Position numbers and translations under genes: made by a program. A stretch of 41,428 nt of DNA, taken from an uncultured Prevotella sp. Its GTDB lineage: Bacteria > Bacteroidota > Bacteroidia > Bacteroidales > Bacteroidaceae. This document shows positions 26,771-33,277 of this stretch, piece after piece (the stretch's first letter is position 1; each line of letters begins with the position of its first letter). The stretch spans positions 1-41,428 of the forward strand of contig ONYZ01000031.1 of assembly GCA_900322175.1 (NCBI GenBank), in the 5' to 3' direction. The notes beneath the pieces were generated by a model. It saw only the letters and a list, made by a program, of their open reading frames with translations. It was not told the DNA's origin and searched no databases.

Positions 26771-28806
26771 ATCTCAACGCTTAGGGTTAGTGCATAGTTG
26801 CGGCCAGGCATAGGGTAGTTTACTATCACCTCGTAGTCCTGTCCTAGCAGATTGTTTACGTCCAAATGCGCTTTCATTAGCACACTATTTACTTTCCACC
26901 AAGCGCCAATGCTCAAATCGCTGGTATACCAAGGCTCCATGTGGTTATAGATGATGTTCTCCTGCTCGTCGTAGCGTTCACCAGCATAGATAAACGAGTA
27001 GTTCACATTCCAATTCTTGTAGTTTAAGCCTACGATAGCCGAACCAGAATGCCAGGGGATATAGGGTATCTGGTGCTTATAATAAGATGTGGTGGGATCT
27101 GTCACATCGCGCGCATCCTGATAGGTGTACTGGGCGCGAGTGGTGGCTACTAGATCCTTGCCAATTTTGAAATCAGCCTCAGCCTCAACGTCAATACCTT
27201 TGATATGTACTTCGCCCAGATTCAGCATAGTCCAGCGGAACTGCTGTCCCTTGGGATAGGCCACTATCTTATCGTGTACCGTATTATAATAAGCATCGAA
27301 GTGCATCTCTGCATGTCGCACTATGCCATGCTCAAAGTGCTTGTTGAGCGCAAAACCTGCGTCATATTGTAGCGCACTCTCTGGCACCAGATTGGCATTG
27401 CCCATGTCTGTATAGTACAGGTCATTGAATGTTGGCATGCGGAAACTCTTCTTTACGTATGCCCGCATCGAGAAGAATGTACCACGGAAGGGGTAAATGT
27501 TCACAAACAGCGCAGGAGTAAGTTTAGATAGCGAATTGCTGCTGTTCATCCCAGCAAACTCGCCCCTGCGATGGGTTTTGTCGTGAATAAAAGTGGCAAG
27601 GATAGAGCCTTGGGCCTTCAGGTGCTTGTAGTCGATAGCTGTGGCCAGACTCACCAGATTAGAAATGCGAGTTGGGTAAGCAAAGTTATAGATATCGGCA
27701 TTAAGTTTGTTCCACTTAAAGTCATAAGCCAGCGATGCACTCCAGTTGGGTAGCAGCTCCAGCACATTGGCTGTAGAGATGTAGAGTTCCTGTTGCTTGT
27801 AGCGATTGTCCACAGGCAACTGGGTGGTGTCCTTGTTTACGTAGTGGGTGTTGTAATAGGCATATTTGGCCAACCAGCGGGTGCTGAATCCATCACCTAT
27901 ATTCATATTATAATCGGCTTGTACAAAGGTATTCAAGTCTTGCTGTCGCTCGCCACGTCGCCACACGTTGTTCACGATGGCTCCAGGTATTCCGCGTGCA
28001 GAGTTATATACGTACGCCTTCAGTTGCCAACTGCCCTGGTCAAGACGACCAAACACATTAGCCTCAATGCGCTCAGCATGAATATCACCATTCTGTCGTA
28101 CAGCTGTCGTATCCCAAGCCGTCTGCCCGTTAGGATACCTGCGCTCATAGTGGAACTTATACTTACCGCTGGCAGTCAGGAATCCTGCACTTACCGACGA
28201 ACTCACTGTTTCTGAATATTTCTGCTCCCAAAGACCTGTAAGTCTAAACATATCGCTCGACCCATACTGCGTCTTAAATCGCAAGTTGGTATTCTCCTTC
28301 CTCCTTTCTCCTTTCTCCTTCCTCGAAAAATCTGGTGCTTTTGTCCTGATATAGATGGCACCAGCATTACCAAAGTCACTGGCTGGCTGGAAGATAGCAC
28401 TCTTCTGTCCATTGTATAGCGTGATATCCTCTACATTGTCTAGCGAGAACTGGCCCAAGTCTATCTGTCCGTTCTGTGCATTTCCAAGTTGCACGCCATC
28501 GTAGCTTATGCCCAGATGGTGTGTGCCCATCGAACGGATGTTAACCGTCTTGATGCCACCCACGCCACCATAATCCTTCAGTTGGATGCCAGAGAAATAG
28601 CGCAACGCATCGGCCACAGAGTGAGTGTTAAGTTGCTCTAGCAGTTCACCCTTCAGCTTCTGACTGGGCACCACCTCGCGCATGGCAGGTTTCGATACGA
28701 CGACTATCTCGCGTACATGCTGTACGGAGTCGAGCTTGCTTTGTGCCGTCGCAACCTGTGCCAACACGCAAGCCAATGCCAATGTGAGTTTTCGTTTCCT
28801 CATCAT
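26767..28806 (-). CDS. btuB: TonB-dependent cobamide receptor (BtuB-like)
   Basis: 679 aa with a signal peptide ending QVATAQ. The plug domain (about 30-170) carries TonB-box-like REIVVVSKP, then SVADALRYFSGIQLKDYGG and VNIRSMGTHHLGISYDGV; a 22-strand barrel follows and ends in an aromatic-poor LTLSVEI. It imports cobamides across the outer membrane using TonB energy. It is the first gene after the cobalamin riboswitch. Between plug and barrel, SRKEKGERRKEN is encoded by a simple pyrimidine-run repeat (28293-28324), an apparent in-frame expansion. Confidence 0.88.
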   Translation of the reverse strand: MMRKRKLTLALACVLAQVATAQSKLDSVQHVREIVVVSKPAMREVVPSQKLKGELLEQLNTHSVADALRYFSGIQLKDYGGVGGIKTVNIRSMGTHHLGISYDGVQLGNAQNGQIDLGQFSLDNVEDITLYNGQKSAIFQPASDFGNAGAIYIRTKAPDFSRKEKGERRKENTNLRFKTQYGSSDMFRLTGLWEQKYSETVSSSVSAGFLTASGKYKFHYERRYPNGQTAWDTTAVRQNGDIHAERIEANVFGRLDQGSWQLKAYVYNSARGIPGAIVNNVWRRGERQQDLNTFVQADYNMNIGDGFSTRWLAKYAYYNTHYVNKDTTQLPVDNRYKQQELYISTANVLELLPNWSASLAYDFKWNKLNADIYNFAYPTRISNLVSLATAIDYKHLKAQGSILATFIHDKTHRRGEFAGMNSSNSLSKLTPALFVNIYPFRGTFFSMRAYVKKSFRMPTFNDLYYTDMGNANLVPESALQYDAGFALNKHFEHGIVRHAEMHFDAYYNTVHDKIVAYPKGQQFRWTMLNLGEVHIKGIDVEAEADFKIGKDLVATTRAQYTYQDARDVTDPTTSYYKHQIPYIPWHSGSAIVGLNYKNWNVNYSFIYAGERYDEQENIIYNHMEPWYTSDLSIGAWWKVNSVLMKAHLDVNNLLGQDYEVIVNYPMPGRNYALTLSVEI
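28293..28324. repeat. CTCCTTT-type simple repeat inside btuB
   Basis: An almost pure pyrimidine run on the plus strand made of repeated TCTCCTT(T/C) units. On the coding strand it gives Lys/Arg/Glu residues in the plug-barrel linker. Confidence 0.6.
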
Positions 28807-28854
28807 TTATCTGTGCCGCCACCGCCTAACCCCAGAGATCGGCATGCGGCTAAA

Positions 28855-29018
28855 GTCTTCATCGGCAGGTATTCTGACTTATCGCCTAGCTACAAACGTC
28901 TTCCCAATAATCTCAGTGACATACGTGTTTGTGCCTCGAAAGGACGACTTACAGCAGCGGGACTGTTCAGGATTCTCACCCGATTCCCTATTAATCTCCC
29001 CATCGGAGAACCGATTAT
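28855..29018 (-). promoter_or_regulatory. Cobalamin riboswitch
   Basis: The minus strand reads GGTGAGAATCCTGAACAGTC followed by CCGCTGCTGTAAGTC (28980-28946), then the B12 box AAGTCAGAATACCTGCC (28880-28864). These are the conserved core segments of the cobalamin aptamer in the right order and spacing. It lies between promoter 29025-29032 and the btuB ATG at 28806. Binding of adenosylcobalamin or a related cobamide would shut off the uptake operon. Confidence 0.93.
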
Positions 29019-29024
29019 TGCCTG

Positions 29025-29032
29025 CAAAGATA
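29025..29032 (-). promoter_or_regulatory. TAnnTTTG promoter of the btu operon
   Basis: Minus strand reads TATCTTTG directly upstream of the riboswitch aptamer. Confidence 0.55.
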
Positions 29033-29085
29033 CAACAATTCTGCAAATAAAAGAAGTTTTTTGCAATAATCGCAAAAATTTTTGC

Positions 29086-29093
29086 TAAATTTG
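29086..29093 (+). promoter_or_regulatory. TAnnTTTG promoter of the tandem GH43 gene
   Basis: TAAATTTG, 34 bases before the ATG at 29128, divergent from the btu promoter. Confidence 0.5.
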
Positions 29094-29127
29094 CACCCAC
29101 AAAACCCAATACTAACTTTTTTAGAAT

Positions 29128-31245
29128 ATGAAGAAAATACTGTTCGTTGCATCACTGCTGCTGGTCTTTGCGGCCCAGACTGATGCCAAAACCAAGAAAG
29201 TGCTCACCGAAAAGGATATGGGTGCCTATCTGTTTACGTATTTCAATGATCCCACCCACTCGCTATTCATGGCCATCAGCTACGATGGTTATACGTTTAC
29301 GGCTGTCAACAATGGCGAACCCATTATTGCAGGCGACTCTATCGCCGACCAGCGAGGCATACGCGACCCTCACATCTATCGCGCACCTAATGGCAAGTTC
29401 TATATTGCCATGACCGATCTGCATGTGTTTGGACGCGAAATGGGACTGCGTGCCACTACGTGGGAGCGACCTGATGAGTTTGGCTGGGGTAACAATCGCG
29501 GACTGGTACTGATGGCCAGCGACGACCTGATACACTGGACTCACAATGAGGCACGTATCGACCAGCTGTTCCCTGAAAAGTTTGGCAAGATAGGTTGTGC
29601 CTGGGCACCTCAAACCATCTGGGACCCAGCTGTAGGCAAACCTATGGTTTACTTTACCATCAGAGAGCGCGCAGGCGGTCGCACTAAGCTATACTATAGC
29701 TATGCCAACGAGGAATTTACTACCCTTGAGACAGAGCCACAACTGCTGTTTGAGTATCCTGACAATAAGATTCAGGTGCTCGATGCCGACATCTGCCCCA
29801 TGCCTAATGGACGCTACTTTATGAGCTATGTGGCACAGGAGAATCCTGGCGGCATCAAGTACATGATTAGCGACAAAATCAACCAATTCAACGATTATCA
29901 CGCCGAACAAATCGACGGCGAGAATCGTGGTTGCGAGGCGCCTAACGTGTGGAAGCGCATCGGACAGAAGAAGTGGGTACTGATGTACGATATCTACAGC
30001 CTGAACCCTCATAACTTTGGATTTGTAGAAACCAGCGACTTCAAGACATTCAAGCCTCTGGGCCGTTTTAATGAGGGTGTGATGAAGGCAGCCAACTTCT
30101 CATCGCCTAAGCATGGCAGCGTGATACACATCACCAAGGCCGAGGCCAAGCGCATAGAGAACTACTGGAACAATCAGCAGAAGAAGCCCAAGATGATTCG
30201 CCCTGGCCAGATTTGGCCCGATGCCAGTGGTTGCCATATCAATGCCCATGGTGGCGGCATCATGAAGTATGGCGATACCTACTACTGGTTTGGCGAAAAC
30301 AAGTGCGACACCACCTCTTCGGCTATGATTGGTGTACAGTGCTACTCATCTAAGGACCTTATGAATTGGCAGAACCGTGGTGTGGCTCTCTACGTGAGCG
30401 ATGATCGTCGTAGCGACATCCAGCGTGGCTGCATACTGGAGCGCCCCAAGGTGATATATAATAAGGTGACCAAGAAGTTCTGCATGTGGTTCCACTTAGA
30501 GCTGAAAGGCAAGGGCTATAGTGCCGCTAGATATGGTGTGGCTGTGAGCGACCGTCCTGAGGGACCGTATAAGTTCCTGTACTCACAACGTGCCAACGCT
30601 GGTACCTACCCAATAGAGATGGGACAGAAAGAACTGGCTACACTCGACACTCTTAACATCGACAACTTTAAGCAGTGGTGGACACCCGCCTGGGGCGAGG
30701 CTATCAAGCAGGGGCTGTTCTTGAAGCGTGACATTGGTACTGGCCAGATGGCTCGTGATATGACACTCTATGTAGACGACGACGGTAAAGCTTACCACAT
30801 CTTCTCGTCTGAAGACAACCTGACACTGCACATTGCTGAACTTACAGGCGACTATCTGCACCACTCAGGCCGCTACACACGTGTGGCACCTGGCGGACAG
30901 AACGAGGCTCCAGCCATATTCAAGAAGGACGGCACCTACTGGATGATAACATCAGGCTGCACAGGTTGGGCGCCCAACAAGGCACGTATGTTCTCTGCTC
31001 CTAGCATCTGGGGACCTTGGAAACAGCACCCCAATCCTTGCATAGGTCCTAAATCAGAAATCACCTTCGAGGGCCAGTCTACCTATATCCTGCCCTACGG
31101 CAATGGCTACATCTTTATGGCCGACATCTGGCGCCCCCAGCATCCTAGCGACGCCCGCTACATCTGGCTCCCCATCGATTTCGAAAACGGCACCCCCACC
31201 ATCAAATGGCGCGACGCCTGGAGCCTCAGCGAATTGGAGAAGTAA
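29128..31245 (+). CDS. Secreted protein with two GH43-type five-bladed propeller domains
   Basis: 705 aa with a signal peptide ending QTDA. Domain 1 (about 30-340) has the GH43 signature RGIRDPHIYRAPNG with base Asp80, plus LDADICPMPNG and ENRGCEAPNVW. Domain 2 (about 352-700) starts INAHGGGIMKYGDTYYWFGE, has ILERPKVIYN and DDDGKAYHIFS, and lacks the usual PDP-type Asp at its start. This is the pattern of exo-beta-1,3-galactanase-like GH43 (subfamily 24 type), so domain 2 may act on arabinogalactan side chains. The two domains may attack one substrate in sequence. It is monocistronic, with promoter and terminator of its own. Confidence 0.82.
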   Translation: MKKILFVASLLLVFAAQTDAKTKKVLTEKDMGAYLFTYFNDPTHSLFMAISYDGYTFTAVNNGEPIIAGDSIADQRGIRDPHIYRAPNGKFYIAMTDLHVFGREMGLRATTWERPDEFGWGNNRGLVLMASDDLIHWTHNEARIDQLFPEKFGKIGCAWAPQTIWDPAVGKPMVYFTIRERAGGRTKLYYSYANEEFTTLETEPQLLFEYPDNKIQVLDADICPMPNGRYFMSYVAQENPGGIKYMISDKINQFNDYHAEQIDGENRGCEAPNVWKRIGQKKWVLMYDIYSLNPHNFGFVETSDFKTFKPLGRFNEGVMKAANFSSPKHGSVIHITKAEAKRIENYWNNQQKKPKMIRPGQIWPDASGCHINAHGGGIMKYGDTYYWFGENKCDTTSSAMIGVQCYSSKDLMNWQNRGVALYVSDDRRSDIQRGCILERPKVIYNKVTKKFCMWFHLELKGKGYSAARYGVAVSDRPEGPYKFLYSQRANAGTYPIEMGQKELATLDTLNIDNFKQWWTPAWGEAIKQGLFLKRDIGTGQMARDMTLYVDDDGKAYHIFSSEDNLTLHIAELTGDYLHHSGRYTRVAPGGQNEAPAIFKKDGTYWMITSGCTGWAPNKARMFSAPSIWGPWKQHPNPCIGPKSEITFEGQSTYILPYGNGYIFMADIWRPQHPSDARYIWLPIDFENGTPTIKWRDAWSLSELEK

Positions 31246-31278
31246 AAAACTAAACATCTAAACTTCCAAATTATATAT

Positions 31279-31318
31279 GGGTCGGAGAAAGTGATCACTA
31301 TCTCCGGCCCTATGTTTT
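31279..31318 (+). terminator. Rho-independent terminator after the tandem GH43 gene
   Basis: GGGTCGGAGA pairs with TCTCCGGCCC (one T-G wobble) around a short loop with the palindrome GTGATCAC. A T-run follows (TATGTTTTTAT). Confidence 0.7.
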
Positions 31319-31415
31319 TATAAGATTTCCCCGTATCTCTTGATTCATTTTGTTAAATAAGACTAATAAAGGCGAAATATTTATGGAATAATTTGGTTTA
31401 TATTATAAACTTGTT

Positions 31416-31423
31416 TATCTTTG
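31416..31423 (+). promoter_or_regulatory. TAnnTTTG promoter of the membrane protein-regulator operon
   Basis: TATCTTTG, 109 bases before the ATG at 31533, giving a fairly long leader. Confidence 0.5.
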
Positions 31424-31436
31424 CAGCAAAATCCGG

Positions 31437-31526
31437 ATGAAACGTGCACAGTCCGACCTTTCTGCAGGAGGGAGGATAGGGCACAAAAGAGAGTTAAACA
31501 ACATTTCTTTAATCATCAAAAAGTAA
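31437..31526 (+). CDS. Possible 29-residue leader ORF
   Basis: Just after the promoter, an ATG opens 29 codons (starting MKRAQSDLSAGGR, ending SLIIKK) and stops 6 bases before the ATG of the membrane protein. It may be a leader peptide or chance. It is basic and has no family resemblance. Confidence 0.25.
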   Translation: MKRAQSDLSAGGRIGHKRELNNISLIIKK

Positions 31527-31532
31527 ACAACA

Positions 31533-32225
31533 ATGGAAGAAAACATGAATTTGACTGCCGAGCGCAGTCTGGAGATTATCACAGAACAGATAGAGCGCAG
31601 CCGCAAGTCGGTATCTCAGGATGTGGGTATGACGCTCCTTATCTCTGGTCTTTGCATCGTCGGCGTGGCCATCATTGTCATTGTTGGCACACTGCTCACT
31701 AACAACTGGCTGTTCTATCTGCTTTACATGCTGATACCTGTATTTGTCTGGGCCATCGACCGCTATGTGAAAAGAAACAAGCCCAAGGTGCCCGCAAGCG
31801 TTATTGGTACGATGGTGGATAAAACCTGGCAGACATTTGGCATATTTGTAATTTCTTTTTTCGTGCTGTCTATTCTGTACAACAAACTGATGCTCGCCGC
31901 TGCTCAAGTGGATAATAACATGCAAGTTTATATTCAGAATCGCATCAATCCAGTTCGCATCATTTTTCTAATGATGGGTATGGCAGTCACCATCAATGGT
32001 TATATACTTAAGAGCAAATGGATGGTGTGGTGTGGCATCATTGGCGGTATAGGAGGATTCTTCTGGGAGGCATTCGCAGTAACAGATACACTTCTGACCT
32101 GGAGCAATCTTTCGTTGAACAGTCGCATAGCTCTGCACAACATCACCCCTAACCTTTTGATGGCGGTATTCCCCTTCATCGGCCTGACGCTCCCTGGCTG
32201 GATGATTGTTAAGCACCAAAAGTAA
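31533..32225 (+). CDS. Conserved-type membrane protein, function unknown
   Basis: 230 aa. A short cytoplasmic N-terminus (AERSLEIITEQIERSRKS) is followed by about six hydrophobic helices (GMTLLISGLCIVGVAIIVIV, WLFYLLYMLIPVFVWAI, FGIFVISFFVLSILY, IIFLMMGMAVTINGYIL, MVWCGIIGGIGGFFWEAF and LLMAVFPFIGLTLPGWMIV). No transport or enzymatic motif is recognised. The gene lies 4 bases before a winged-helix regulator. Such a pair could be a membrane sensor or target gene with its regulator, which is inference. Confidence 0.7.
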   Translation: MEENMNLTAERSLEIITEQIERSRKSVSQDVGMTLLISGLCIVGVAIIVIVGTLLTNNWLFYLLYMLIPVFVWAIDRYVKRNKPKVPASVIGTMVDKTWQTFGIFVISFFVLSILYNKLMLAAAQVDNNMQVYIQNRINPVRIIFLMMGMAVTINGYILKSKWMVWCGIIGGIGGFFWEAFAVTDTLLTWSNLSLNSRIALHNITPNLLMAVFPFIGLTLPGWMIVKHQK

Positions 32226-32229
32226 GCCT

Positions 32230-32526
32230 ATGCCGTTTCAACCGTTAGATCCACTATTACACTCTGAGTTGCGACTGGCTATAATGTCGCTACTCATCAG
32301 TGCCGACGAGGCTGAGTTCCCATACATCAAGGAGCAGACGGGAGCTACAGCGGGCAACCTGAGTGTGCAGGTGGACAAGCTCTCAGAGGCAGGCTATATC
32401 GAGGTAGAAAAGACCTTCAAGGGCAAGCGTCCGTGCACAATCTGCCGCATCACCTCCAAAGGCCAACAAGCCTTCGAGACCTACGTCAAAGCACTAAAAT
32501 CATATCTCAAGATACCAAAGAAATAA
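32230..32526 (+). CDS. Winged-helix transcriptional regulator (HTH_34 type)
   Basis: 98 aa. The start at 32230 is preferred over an in-frame ATG at 32206 inside the upstream gene, because the protein then begins MPFQPLDPLLHSELRLAIMS, the usual start of this family. A winged helix follows: EFPYIKEQTGATAGNLSVQV is the recognition region and GYIEVEKTFKGKRPCT the wing. It is a small single-domain DNA-binding protein with no sensing domain. It probably controls its own operon with the membrane protein just upstream. Confidence 0.82.
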   Translation: MPFQPLDPLLHSELRLAIMSLLISADEAEFPYIKEQTGATAGNLSVQVDKLSEAGYIEVEKTFKGKRPCTICRITSKGQQAFETYVKALKSYLKIPKK

Positions 32527-32575
32527 TAGTAAGTGGGTATAGTGAAATAACCCCTAAAAGCTAAAAAAACATAAC

Positions 32576-32610
32576 GGTACACAAGTTTGTGGTCCACAAA
32601 CTTGTGTACC
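32576..32610. repeat. Perfect 35-base palindrome (17-bp arms)
   Basis: GGTACACAAGTTTGTGG (32576-32592) is followed by a single T and its exact reverse complement up to 32610. The centre has no loop, which makes it a poor RNA hairpin but a good two-fold protein binding site. Weak A/T runs flank it. It lies 50 bases after the regulator gene and 64 bases before the BspA remnant. Confidence 0.75.
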
Positions 32611-32673
32611 AAAATAATCACATTCACCGTCCCCTTGATTCTCGATGTGTAATATTATGGAATTGTAAAATCA

Positions 32674-33048
32674 CTATAAATAAAGTTTCAAAACTTTCTT
32701 ACCACCAATAATATACACTCCCTTTGGCAAGCCATCAAGCGAAGTAGTATTTGTCTTAATCATTCTTCCCTTGAGATCATACACATCAAACGTTTTACCA
32801 TCAAGTATAATACCATTAATACCAGACGATCCTATAACGAGGATATTAGTAAACTCGCCCCAAACCGCAGCTGCACGATATGCATCCACAGTACCCTCAG
32901 GTACATAGAGTACACATGTGTTCTTATCTACTCCTTCGAAAACAGAACTTCCACCACGAGTACGAGAAGCGGCTGAGAATGCTATTGTGGTTGTAGAGTT
33001 TACTGTAATTGATTTCAAGTTAGAACAAACCAGAGAATATATTAATTA
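32674..33048 (-). pseudogene. 3' remnant of a BspA-like leucine-rich-repeat surface protein
   Basis: The open frame begins after a stop at 33046-33048 and lacks any signal peptide. It contains CSNLKSITVNSTTT, then CVLYVPEGTVDAYRAAAVWG, the standard last repeat of BspA-type LRR proteins, and the tail FDVYDLKGRMI...GLPKGVYIIGGKK found at the C-terminus of secreted Prevotella proteins. Only about 120 residues remain, so the 5' part with signal peptide and most repeats is missing. The only start codons are weak (TTG at 33018). Confidence 0.75.
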
Positions 33049-33277
33049 TTGATATTCAGCTAATTATGTTTTAAACGGTAGAAAAGTGGATTGACGGCTT
33101 TGGAATATGTAAAAACGGGAGCAGATTTAACATTTTTAACCTTCTATAATGGGACGCGATTATTTTTCAATTCCTTTGATTATCATATTAAGAGAATAGT
33201 TGTTGTCATTATTTCGATGCTATAAACTATTGGTAGTCACTACTCTTAATAAAGTGCCACCATTTGAACTTATCCAG

